Shown here: positions 9,915-20,070 of the stretch, piece by piece | Position numbering within the stretch: the stretch's first letter is position 1 | How the letters are laid out: every line of letters starts with the position of its first letter | Source: Conidiobolus incongruus B7586 | Lineage: Eukaryota > Entomophthoromycota > Entomophthoromycetes > Entomophthorales > Conidiobolaceae | Length of the DNA stretch: 23,460 nucleotides | Direction of reading: 5' to 3' | Assembly (NCBI GenBank): GCA_000697335.1 | Contig: JNEM01008695.1 | Span: 1 to 23,460, forward strand | The notes under the pieces: generated by a model | Seen by the model: only the letters and a program-made list of their open reading frames with translations | Database searches by the model: none | What the model was told of the DNA's origin: nothing | Translations under genes and position numbers: made by a program

Positions 9915-11023
9915 CTATGCTAAGTTGGTATCAAGAGTTGAGGAGTTCTCTGTCTTATATGGAATCGTGTTGGGGTCTCCCGAAGGCATGAAAGATTCTG
10001 ATGAAGTAGGGGGATTTGAAGTTGAATTTGCTTTTTCAGGTATTTCTAAATCAACCTAACAAATAGCAATTAGTTAATTACTCTATAATTTAAAACACTT
10101 AAAATCTTACAAAATCTTTGAAGTAGTCCGTACTAAAAGATAACAGGTGATTAATAAAAATAACATAAATGAATAGAAATTAAAAGCTTACGTATCTCCC
10201 AAACTCTGTTGAAGCTGAATTACTCTGCTTTTGAGGTCCTTTTGCTTAGCTTGAAGTTGAATGATATATTCCAAAGCTATAATCAATCAAAGTCAATATA
10301 GATAAATGATTTATGTATTATTTTATAATGCCTTTTTCTAAAACAACAGCCTCATTCCTTGGACCGTGTTTTAATTGAGGGATTGAAGCAATTAACATAT
10401 CATAACCGTCTCTAATATTTTGTCTTCTCTTTTGTTCTGAAGCGATGTGGTGAGCTTTTTTCTGTTCTTCAGTTAAAAGCTCTTCAGCCAGTTTTTTTCC
10501 ACGATAATTACCCGCTGAATTAGGGGTTAATCCTTCTCTTCTGGGGTTGTATTTTGGTGTTCTTTTCTTCTTTAATTTGGAGTTATTTTTGATATCTTTG
10601 TTGTTAGAATTGGCAGTCATGTCGTTATCTAATACAAATAGATTAGTTACAGTGAAAAGGTTTAAAATGAAAACTTAATTACTCATGAATCTGAAGGTAT
10701 AGTTGTGACTTGGTAAGTTAGGGGGATATAGAGGGGGAATAAAATTAAGTTGCTGAGAATCTATTATTTTGATTAATAAAAAAATAAAGTAAATATTTAA
10801 TAAACAATACCAGATAAATTGGCAAAAGAGTGAGGTATCAAAGGCGAATGGTGTGGCTTTGGCAAATCTGGATAAAAGCCGTTGTGATTGATATAATTGG
10901 AAGAGACAGGAGTGGATGCTACTAAAATGCGATTAATGGAATGTCAAATGAATTGAAATTAAATTTACTTGAATTCATTAGAGGGTCATTGTATTTAAAT
11001 GTTTCCTGAGGATTTTTATGCAT
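9915..11023 (-). CDS. Basic helix-loop-helix transcription factor (Ino4/Mlx-like basic region)
   Basis: Seven exons are inferred, in transcript order: 11023-10969, 10921-10811, 10760-10683, 10628-10332, 10276-10192, 10132-10111 and 10055-9915, giving 262 residues with matching phase at every junction. Residues 1-84 are Pro/Asn/Ser-rich. A Lys-rich stretch (about 97-107, 'KLKKKRTPK') looks like a nuclear signal. The bHLH domain spans about 136-195: the basic region 'HHIASEQKRRQNIRDGYD' has H142, E146 and R150 at the spacing that reads CACGTG-type E-boxes, then 'LIASIPQL', a loop, and helix 2 'EKALEYIIQLQ', running on into a short leucine-zipper-like coil. Such factors bind DNA as dimers, for example Ino2-Ino4 (phospholipid genes) or Mlx partners; the partner here is unknown. 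The Ser/Thr/Pro-rich tail is probably disordered. The fourth intron appears to use a GC donor. The start is the first in-frame ATG after stops. Confidence 0.88.
10277..10331 (-). other. GC-AG intron of the bHLH gene
   Basis: This 55-nt intron lies between the exons coding 'VVLEK' and 'ALEYII'. Continuity with the bHLH family ('LEKALEYI', compare Mlx 'LQKTAEYI') fixes both boundaries: the exon ends ...GAAAAAG, the intron begins GCATTA and ends ATTATAG. No GT nearby would keep helix 2 intact. It is the only non-GT donor among the 22 introns I could place in this window. Confidence 0.7.
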
Positions 11024-11215
11024 TATTTTGGTCGAACCATTTTGATAACTCGAATCCATCTTAGCCAATCAAATCTATTCGAATTCGAATTCACTCAATT
11101 TTCTATGAAACAGATTGTTTGTCAGAATAATTCAACAATCAACTGCGAAAAATTGCAAATAAAAATAGAGAAAATCAAAGATAAAAAAATCTTAAATCAT
11201 CATCACTATACAGTT

Positions 11216-11225
11216 CCTTTTTATA
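11216..11225 (-). promoter_or_regulatory. Possible TATA box of the bHLH gene
   Basis: On the minus strand this reads TATAAAAAGG, about 195 bases before the proposed ATG at 11023. A good TATA consensus ending in GG is less likely by chance than plain A/T runs, but the region is AT-rich and the transcription start is unknown. A CCAAT motif also lies at 11065-11069 (plus strand). Confidence 0.25.
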
Positions 11226-12190
11226 CCTATGCAATCACTTATTTTCACCCGTTCTTACCTCAACACTTAGGTAAAGCGATCGGAGAATCTTTCAAGCAGG
11301 AATATGAATAACTAACCAATGTTTTTACCTAATTAAGGAATCCAATATATTATAATAAAATCTAATTATGAAACCTGGGTTACAAAACTAGTAGAGAATT
11401 TATTTATGGTAGGTTGATAAGAGAACCCTTTGATGCAGATATTCTGTTGTTATTGATCTGATTTGAAGTTTGATTAGCTCGAAGATGAATTAATTGGCAT
11501 ATAAAGCAGGGATAAAATGCTTATAATTATGAAAAATAATGCTAAGTTTCAACTTTCAACAAAGAATGGATAGTCAGACTCATTCTCAACATATTGATCA
11601 ACAATCCAAACTCTAATATTTGACAATAATCTACTAATCAAATATTATACCTTGCTCAGCAAATATAATCCATTCAATTAACATTCTGTGAATATTAATT
11701 ATATCCATGTATTTGGATATATTTCAAATAGAAAACATACACCAAATTTAATATAAAAAAATACTTGATTGAAATTTAATTTAATAATATATATTTATTA
11801 TAAGTACAGAATAAATTTGAATTTTATTTTAGGATATAAATTAACAATATATTACTTATTTAATCATGATATTTTTAATTAATGATTGATGATTTGAAAT
11901 TTTGAGTTGAAGATATAAATATGTAAAAGTATACTTTTATTTCAGAATAATTGAATGATGATGTATACATAAGATAATTAATAAAATAGTGTATTAGATT
12001 CTAGATTTAAGATAGTATAGAACTATATTCAAATGTTTAAAAATAGAGGAAATTTAATCATTTTTTATATTGCTACGGCATATGATTTTTGGATGCCCTC
12101 AAAATGTGATATATAAAAATATTTAGAATTAATAAACAATTTATTTAAGTTACATAATTTTTAATTATAATGTCATTTCTTTAATATTCA
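11226..12190. other. AT-rich region without a recognisable gene
   Basis: About 1 kb upstream of the bHLH gene, highly AT-rich and stop-dense. Bases 11230-11340 and 11380-11620 are slightly GC-richer and are most simply promoter DNA. No exon, tRNA or repeat could be supported. Confidence 0.45.
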
Positions 12191-12320
12191 ACCATCATCG
12201 TTATATTGCAGCGCGGCTGAGAATAATCACGATCTGTACTGCGATGAACAAGTATGGCAATGGTATTAACAGTGACCGAGGACATTAATAATGAAGTCGA
12301 TCAACTCTGCCTGGCTTAAG
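12191..12320. other. Unexplained GC-rich island, possible structured RNA or exon
   Basis: A sharply bounded block of about 130 bases is near 43% GC by hand count, whereas the preceding 60 bases are near 12%. It contains 'GCAGCGCGGCTG' near 12208-12219, and 'CAGTGACCGAGG' near 12270-12281. I could not match it to tRNA, 5S rRNA, U1, U2, U4, U5, U6, SRP or RNase P RNA from remembered consensus sequences. Both strands have short open stretches with balanced codons, such as a 20-codon run on the plus strand from the ATG near 12254 to a TAA at 12317, and a 34-codon run on the minus strand starting near 12284. None is recognisable. Options are an RNA gene, one exon of a gene not otherwise visible, or a remnant of foreign DNA. 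Confidence 0.4.
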
Positions 12321-15300
12321 TTTACAAACTATTCTAATTAATTACGTATATTCACTTCGGATCATTCTTATTCAAATAGGATTGTTTTGCATAAAATTAG
12401 ATCATCGAATCAATAGGTACCATATGCAGAATAACTTCAATTCAGCATTTTTAATATTAACAAATATAATATAATATAGCAAATAAGTTAAAATATTGAT
12501 CTTAAATAACAATATATGGATGCTTTACCATTTTAAAACTTATTATTATTAAAACAAGTATTTAATTAAAGATATTTAGGTTCTAAATTTGGACGTGGGT
12601 CTCCGAAACAAATAAATTCATTCACCCTTATAAAGTGTGAAAATTAGTTGAACATTTTGATGATCTAATGATAAAAAATTTCTCCAGCACTGGTGTTTCG
12701 TCAATATAATTCATTGTAGCTCATAGCAATCCACATAGTTAATATATTCAATAGGTTAAAATTTGTATTTCTGATAGTTTTTAAAATCCATTGATTGAGC
12801 AGATATATATCACCATAGATTTCCAATAACATCATCAAAACCCTATATAGTTATTGACCCATTTAGCAATACCTCCACTTACTTGCTATCTATATTTTTC
12901 CGTCAAATTTTTAATAAAATTAACCATTTTAACCCTGTCAAAATGTATTTCTTTTGATTAACCATTGAACCTATAAAAATATGAACCATTCATATTTTTA
13001 TAACCTATATTTTGTCTAAATTCAGTTCCATTATCCTTCCCAATTAAGATCCTATGAGAAAATATATAATTAATATACTATCATTAGATCAGTTAAGAAA
13101 TAAAAATATTTTTGTGGAAAATTAAGTCTGAATAATTTAATTGTATTTATGACCATTTTAATATTATCCACGAAAAATTACAGGCAATTTAGTTTTTTTG
13201 TTCAGATTGGAGATTTTTCTGAATGATGAATTAATCTTTTACAGTTGTACATTTTGAATAAATTCATAGTCCAAAATATGTATAACTTTTACAAACTCTT
13301 TTAATAAGACTATATAATTCTAGTGAAATTTCTGTTATAATAATCATTCTATTGATCAATTACTAGTCATTTTTAAATTTTATAACTGTTTATCCTGTAA
13401 ATTCCCAAAGCTTCTAAGTTTAAATTGATCAATAATTCTTATTGAACAGTTATTTCAGCACTATATTGGCTTAATTTTGATACAATCAGATTATTCAAGA
13501 ACGTCATATTACTCTTTTAAGTATCGCTATTATTAAATATTGCGATATCACTAATTAGACGAGCGTTTACACTTTTATTTTCAATCAATTTCTCATTTAA
13601 TATTTAATACGAACATTCTTATTATCGTCAAAGTTTATTTTTTATGTTATTGATGAAATTAAGAATTATTATTCTATCGCTATTGTTTTATATAAAAACT
13701 GTTCGGATAACTCATTAATAGAATCATAATATATCACGTAGTATTGTTTATTTTATTTATTAATTAACCCTTTAATACTTGATAATTATAGCTTGTTGAG
13801 ATATTATTAATCAATTCTATAATTAGTAATAATTTTCAGTATGTGTTGGAATTAATACCTTTTTTATTTAAATATAAACAATATCATAGTTAACAATAGT
13901 ACATATAGTTATTTTGAGTATAACTGATATCAATATATTTTGATATGATAATTTAATGGATCAAAGAAAATATTTCAACTATAATTAATGAATATTTATT
14001 ATTAATATATTTGTATACATGATTGTCTTGAAGACATTATATTTAATGAATTAGTTTTCATAAGTATTTATTTGGATAGAATTTGTCCGATTATTAAATA
14101 TTATATTTTGATTGCATAAGACTTGAATCATAGCATAAGATGAATAAATGCAAAATAAACAATATTCGGTTTCAGTTATCGGGTTATTTTTTTCATATTC
14201 AACATTGATTTCAGACAGACTAAATGCACTATTTTTAATTATAGTTTGAATCAAAATTCGGATCATTATTAATATATGGTGTTAAATCAATTAATTTTTG
14301 TGTAGAATGTCTTAACTATTTTTCAAGTTACATTCAGTAATGTCTAAGATGTATATAAAAGATCATAAAATCAATCATATATTAATCCATTATTTTATCA
14401 TTTATTCATTTTGATTTAAGATATCCTCAGCAAACATAATCAAATTACTACATACCAAATCATTTTTAATCTTAAGATACATATTATTAACAATAAAATA
14501 TCTACATATTTAATTTTATTCATCAAATACGAAAAACAGTTTATATTAACACATAATAAATCGGACAGAAGTGATCCATATTATCAGTTCAAACTAACAA
14601 GATTAAAAATCGTTTTATTCTAGTGCTTTGAATCAGATCATAAATATATCTTTCTAAAAAGAGAAGTTTCACCTATATATCTAAACCATCCAATTTTCAT
14701 ATTATATTATGATGTTTCTAACCGATATTCTTGAAATTGTTGAATATTATACGGCTTATTCAATTATTTCAAAATAGATTATAATGCATCTATTTTTCAT
14801 CAAATATCCCACCAATTAATTTGGTAATCATTTTTAGTATTAAATTTGAACTTTTAGTATATTTTAATATATGATATTATAATTATTGAAATATATTTTA
14901 AATTTTCAGAACAACAGAAAGCAAAGATTTTAATATTTATATAATATATTATTAAATTCAATGGTTAACTCTTATTAAATTAATTTATCCAAATTTATTC
15001 AGATTCATTATAACTATGAAAAATATATCAATTTTATTGTACATATTTATAGAAAAATATTAATTGATTTAATGGTTACCTAATAATTTAAGATTCAAGT
15101 AATATCCAGTACTAATAACATTTGACTTTTGAGATATTCATATATTGATTATTCTTAGCCCAATCTATTAAACGCTCATGAAGAAAATTAATTGATCTAG
15201 AAACGTTAAACGTGATAATCGAACATTGAATAACTTTAAGGACTCAATATGTGAATAATTACAATTACATTGATCCGTATTTGATCTTATTATTTTAATA

Positions 15301-17336
15301 ATTTATCATAGTATCCTTAATTTTTAATATCAATTATATTGTTTTTCTATTGGTAGTTAAAAGACAAAGGACTAATTCATTAAAATTTGTTATATAATAA
15401 TGTCCATTATTCAGTTTCCCATTATCATATAATATATTTTAAAAAATTTAAAGTAGTAAAAAAGATATATCCACAGGATAATGTTATAGCTAAGCATCAA
15501 AATAATAAACTATAACTGCTGAAACTAGTGATTTAAGTCTATTATTTTTATTACTTGAATATTCCACTCACACAATATCAAAAACATGGTAATTTTACTA
15601 TTGTAAACTTAAAATATATAACTGATAAAACTTTGCATAGATATTTTTGAATTATTCCATTTTGAATTATCTACCATTATTCAGTCTTTTAAATGAATGT
15701 ATAATTGCCAATTTAATATATAATTAAGAAAATTAATAGATATATATATTGAATTATATAATCTGAATAAGCACACGCTAATATAATTGATATCACCCAA
15801 ATGTATACTCGTCATTAGATCAATGTAAATTTAAGAATATACACTAAATTTCGAAAACATCTGTCATAATTATAATTTAAATCTCTATGAATTTTAATAC
15901 CATTAATTCTATAAGAACATTTGAAAATGGTAGACCATATTAGAATAACATCAGAACCGAATATAGCATAATTTGCTAGCGTCTAAGTATAAGCAATATA
16001 AAAACTTCATTATGTAAATATCTGAACTCTACTAATTATTGTTTATCAAATCAAGCAAATAATTCTATTATATCACAATTTGGCTTGAATATATTTCAAA
16101 CTTTAAAGTCACAGGAATATCAATTTAGACAAGTTTATAAAGTCTCATACGATATTTTTTATCATAATGAAATGTTTTTAGAAAAGAAAATGATATATGT
16201 ATTCATTATTATCATCTATATATCTTGAAATGTAAAGGAATTTATTTAGTTTTTATAAAAGAGAATTAATTACTTTTATAGCTTAATATATGATTGAAAT
16301 GAAAGATATTTTTTAATATTGCTTAATGTATTTGCTATTGTTAATAACTTTATTACTCTTCAAATATCATTTAATAATAATGAGAATTTACAAAATGTAT
16401 GCTTATATTTGAAACTATAGTAATTAACTGTCAATATTGATATTCAGCATCATTCAAAATTCAACAATATTAAAAATTATTATTCTAAAGTATCATTGTA
16501 TATTTTATTAATTAATTTCGTAAACCAATCATATTTTATTAGTATTAATAATATTTCAATTGTGAGTTGAAAATTTTATTCTATATTTTATCAAAATATA
16601 ATGACAGTTGTTTTTAATGAATGGTATAAAATTAATACTCTTAATCTGTTCCTGTATCTGCTTTAATTGGTTAATCAAGTTAGCTGATAGAGAATAATCT
16701 TTAATGTTTTTTAATTATTATATTTTGATTAATATATAATTAATATATCCTCTATTTTGCATTTTATAGGAAGTTTTTAATTTAAATAAAAATATCATAA
16801 TTAAACTTTTTATAATATAAATAATGAATTATTTTACCTTGATTAAATAAAAAATATTTAATGTTAAATATACAAGTTTCTATATTAAAATAATAACAAT
16901 TATAATAGTAGTTTAAATATGAAATAGAATAAGTAAAATAAATCTATTATTTTATGAAACATTAAGGGGATGAAAGTATATAATAGTCAAATAAGCCATA
17001 ATTCAATAAGATTCTATATAGTAAATAAACTAAATAAAATCAGGCTAAATTTTAATTATAAAATAAAATATACGAAAGTTAATACCATTAAACAAAAAGG
17101 ATTAGATCATTGTTTAAATTTAATATTGATAGACAGAAATTGATCAAATCAGATCGAAAGAAAGCCTGAGTTTGAAACGTAAGAGCATTTCATATCAAAC
17201 TTTTGAATACAGTAAGAAAACTTTTAAAAAAATCTATTTAACTCATTTCTAACATATATAAAGAACAAGAAACTGTTATATATTTAGAATAGTTCATCTG
17301 ATAGATTATTTTTTCGAAGCTAAGCCTCAAGACTAG
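12321..17336. other. About 5 kb AT-rich gene desert
   Basis: No gene could be supported on either strand over this long stretch. It is dominated by A and T, with stops every few codons. The longest open stretch (14051-14266, minus, 71 codons) is within what chance gives for a region this long and shows no motif. Apart from the hairpin at 12972-13002, no tandem array, terminal repeat, transposase or reverse-transcriptase motif was seen. Near the right end, a TATA-like ATATATAAAG around 17252-17261 and two GTAAGA donor-like sites (about 17179 and 17212) may belong to the 5' region of the gene at 17391. Confidence 0.45.
12972..13002. repeat. Perfect 14-bp inverted repeat (hairpin)
   Basis: TATAAAAATATGAA at 12972-12985 is followed, after the 3-base loop CCA, by its exact reverse complement TTCATATTTTTATA at 12989-13002. 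It lies in the gene desert, with no gene next to it. It has only one G or C per arm apart from the loop, so chance or replication slippage is possible. No matching copy was noticed elsewhere in the window. Confidence 0.75.
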
Positions 17337-17390
17337 AATCTTGGGGATTCATCCATTGGTTCTTATAATTGTATATCATATATCAAACTG

Positions 17391-18260
17391 TTGGGTTCAA
17401 ATGATTTGGTCGACCATCAGACACCCAAAGGAGTGTGGCTAATTGTCCAGAAAGTCAGGAGGTTTCTTCAAATCATCTTTGTGTTTGTCGTGGCCGTGTG
17501 TGTAATTTTAACTCTCTTAATTAGTGCCAGACTAGTGTTCGTTCGGAATCCTGATGCGGTACTAACTTGGCTAGAAAAAATGATCAATTTATTTATTTGC
17601 TTCTTAATATCGAATGACTTAATAATAAGCATCAAGATGATTTGGGCGGGCTCTGTAGTATTGTATCATAGAAATCATCCCAAGTATACTCTATATCGCT
17701 TCTCTGATAATTGGATTAATTCAGAATCCCAGAAATCTAAGGGTTTAAGACCAAATCCACCTCCAAAAAGATTTTGGGGACAAGAGTTATTTGAGTATTA
17801 TCCCAATGCTGATTGGATCGAGTTCAAATATCCTTGGGTGGATATCTTTGGTGATCGTTATAAGCATCGTCTTCTTCTCTACAGAGTATTGAGGTCTCTA
17901 CATACTTTTATCTTACTGGGACTCATTACTCTCGTATCGTTTTTAAGTCAATATTTAAATACTTTGGCTATATTGCTAGAGAAATCCGAATACATTTCCC
18001 CCAACTATTTATTTGGTATTATAGCAGCGGTAGCAGGAGTAATAGGTACTATAATGTTGGCGTATTTAAAACGTCAGCACAAGAAGATGATTCAGAGTTT
18101 GAAGAATAACCGAGACAAAATGAAGTATTGGATGTATCCATTTAACATGAGCACAACGGATTTTGCTAATATTGGAAGACAATCCATCGAACCACCTCCT
18201 ATTGCACTGTTGGATATAAAAAGTTTAGATACCCTTCCCAAAGAACAAAATTTCAACTAG
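17391..18260 (+). CDS. Unrecognised multi-pass membrane protein, start uncertain
   Basis: An open frame runs from 17337 to the stop at 18258-18260 without introns. It codes about 289 residues counted from 17391, GC-richer than its surroundings. I do not recognise the family. Hydrophobic segments lie at about 25-50, 65-90, 165-195 and 203-226, suggesting four membrane helices. Between helices 2 and 3 is a soluble loop of about 75 residues with a Pro- and aromatic-rich stretch ('RPNPPPKRFWGQELFEYYP', 'WIEFKYPWVDIFGDRY'). A basic segment follows helix 4 ('KRQHKKMIQSLKNNRDK'). The codon at 17391 is TTG, and the first in-frame ATG is residue 64 (17580), inside or after the first helix. So either an upstream exon supplies the start (acceptor candidate CTAG ending at 17336) or initiation is non-AUG. 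The tyrosinase gene follows on the same strand after 228 nt. Confidence 0.7.
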   Translation: MGSNDLVDHQTPKGVWLIVQKVRRFLQIIFVFVVAVCVILTLLISARLVFVRNPDAVLTWLEKMINLFICFLISNDLIISIKMIWAGSVVLYHRNHPKYTLYRFSDNWINSESQKSKGLRPNPPPKRFWGQELFEYYPNADWIEFKYPWVDIFGDRYKHRLLLYRVLRSLHTFILLGLITLVSFLSQYLNTLAILLEKSEYISPNYLFGIIAAVAGVIGTIMLAYLKRQHKKMIQSLKNNRDKMKYWMYPFNMSTTDFANIGRQSIEPPPIALLDIKSLDTLPKEQNFN

Positions 18261-18488
18261 CTATGACTTATTGCATGAATAATAAGTGAAAAATAATCAT
18301 TTAGTTAAATTCTTCATAACATCAAAATCACTTTATTCTAATTACGAATAAAATAAAAATCAATTTTTGAAATAAGCCACATGGTATTCACTGCAAATTA
18401 ATTTTTACCAGGTGAAGTGATTTTTAATAAATAAAATTAATATAAATTCTTATTATGTTCAATTTTTTATCATGTCTAATCTTAAGTT

Positions 18489-19445
18489 ATGAAAATATAT
18501 AATATATTGTATTACTTAAATTTTCACACATTATTAGCAAATAACGATGGAACCTGTAGCCAGATTGTAATTAGAAAAGAATTAAGACAATTGAGCACCT
18601 CTGAATTAAATCGATTTAAATCTGCTTTGAATAAAGCTCATAATACGAAACTAAGTAATGGAGATTGTTTATTGGATTACTTTACTAAAATTCATATAAA
18701 TTTGTATAAAAAAGTCCATGGTACCATCGTCTTCTTTCCTTGGCATCGTCATTTTGTACATTTGTATGAAAAAGTCCTTAAGGAAATTGATCCAACTATT
18801 GTGATACCATATTGGGATTGGACTCTAGATTCAGACGATCCTGGCCAAAGTATTGTCTTAAGAGATTCATACTTCGGAGGAGATGGTGATAAAAATCATG
18901 ATTACTGTGTTAAAAATGGTCCTTTTAAGGACTGGATCGTGAAATATCCTGAACCGCATTGCTTAAGAAGGAACTTTATGAAGACAGTTGATGGAAAGGA
19001 TTACGAGGGCGAAGCTGGGCCATTTCCTTCTTGGGAGATCATCCAAAAAGGGATTGAGTCTAGTCCGTTATTTTCACAGTTCACAAAAGTAACCAATTTA
19101 TTACATGGCCATCTTCATAACAACTTAGGAGGCATTCATGGAGATTTACTTTCTAAATATAGTCCAAATGATCCTATATTTTTTCTTCACCATTCATTTG
19201 TAGATTATATTTGGTTTATATGGCAAAAGCAATACCCTAACATGCTTCAATATGAAGGTTCTACTTTTAATGTTACAGTGAATGAAAATGATGCACTTGA
19301 ATTTGGTGAAAACCCAAGTGTTATAGTACGTGATACGTATAATACAACTAAATATCCATACTGCTACACTTTCGAAATTAAAAATAAGACGAAATCATAT
19401 ATTCACCAAGTAAAAGGATCGAAGATATTGATTTTACTTCATTAA
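18489..19445 (+). CDS. Tyrosinase-type copper oxidase
   Basis: A 318-residue protein with both type-3 copper sites of tyrosinases, which oxidise phenols to o-quinones, for example in melanin or cuticle-related chemistry. CuA: H69, H77 and H86 ('KIHINLYKKVHG', 'FFPWHRHFVHLYE'). CuB: H206 and H210 ('LLHGHLH') and the H234-H235 pair ('DPIFFLHHSFVD'). 'IPYWDWTLD' (106-114) is also typical. The N terminus 'MKIYNILYYLNFHTLLAN' is a short hydrophobic stretch that could be a weak signal peptide, and N-glycosylation sequons follow (NVT 261, NTT 285, NKT 299), so secretion is likely. There is no Cys two residues before H77, so the Cys-His thioether of many fungal tyrosinases is absent. The protein lacks the long C-terminal shielding domain. 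The end may instead be spliced: a GT at 19410 and an AG at 19477 would replace the last residues and stop at 19493-19495. Confidence 0.9.
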   Translation: MKIYNILYYLNFHTLLANNDGTCSQIVIRKELRQLSTSELNRFKSALNKAHNTKLSNGDCLLDYFTKIHINLYKKVHGTIVFFPWHRHFVHLYEKVLKEIDPTIVIPYWDWTLDSDDPGQSIVLRDSYFGGDGDKNHDYCVKNGPFKDWIVKYPEPHCLRRNFMKTVDGKDYEGEAGPFPSWEIIQKGIESSPLFSQFTKVTNLLHGHLHNNLGGIHGDLLSKYSPNDPIFFLHHSFVDYIWFIWQKQYPNMLQYEGSTFNVTVNENDALEFGENPSVIVRDTYNTTKYPYCYTFEIKNKTKSYIHQVKGSKILILLH

Positions 19446-20070
19446 ATCGATTTTCTTTCAAATATAACCAATTACAGTCAAACCTTGCATCATAGGGAAA
19501 TTAAAATATATCTTCAACTAACAGAATTTGGATAACTAATTTCATTGAAATATTTTAGTTTGAATACGTTTAATAAATGAAAATTAGTATGTGTATAATC
19601 ATCAAAATAATTTCGCTAAATATATCAATTCAATTACTATATAATATGCATTGTATACTAATACATAAAAAATTAATTTACCACATATACTCAAAACTCT
19701 TCTTAATCAAAAACTAGACACCCAAACCAATTCTCTTCACATTTCTATTCATTAAATTATGCAATAATAAAAATTAAATAATTTCATAAAATAAATCCTT
19801 AATATAATGAATTTGAATCTGTGGAGGAGTTTAAGCATCAAATTATTATAAAAAAAAAATTAAAGAGATAATTGCAAAATAATAATCCCACAAATTACAA
19901 TTTAAAATTCAACAATAAAAATAAGAAAACTCTGAATATTCAAAATCACTACAAACTCATCAAATTAATTTAATAGAGAATCATAAATTTTAATTTTCAA
20001 TAGATTTAATAAATATACAATTGTTCTTAAAACTATACTAAGCATTTTAATATAAATTTATTTATACAAC
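19446..20070. other. Intergenic region, NOG2 promoter
   Basis: About 625 bases of AT-rich DNA between the tyrosinase and NOG2, both on the plus strand. Nothing coding was seen beyond the possible alternative last exon of the tyrosinase (19478-19495). It must contain the NOG2 promoter. A TATA-like TTTAATATAAATTT lies about 20 bases before the NOG2 ATG, but similar strings are everywhere in this DNA. Confidence 0.5.

Noticed and set aside
11018-11311. 97-codon open frame on the plus strand
   Set aside because: It overlaps the first bHLH exon and its promoter on the opposite strand, begins with the reverse complement of that exon's start region, and has no motif.
12580-12860. Minus-strand stretch with a faint resemblance to RecQ motif VI
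   Set aside because: The residues line up only with a three-residue offset and the key arginines are missing; judged coincidental.
14051-14266. 71-codon minus-strand open frame in the desert
   Set aside because: A rough estimate from the base composition predicts a few open stretches this long by chance; there is no motif or neighbouring splice pattern.
16970-17145. 58-codon plus-strand open frame considered as the first exon of the membrane-protein gene
   Set aside because: Its composition is like the surrounding noncoding DNA, and it ends in a stop before the strong donor-like sites.
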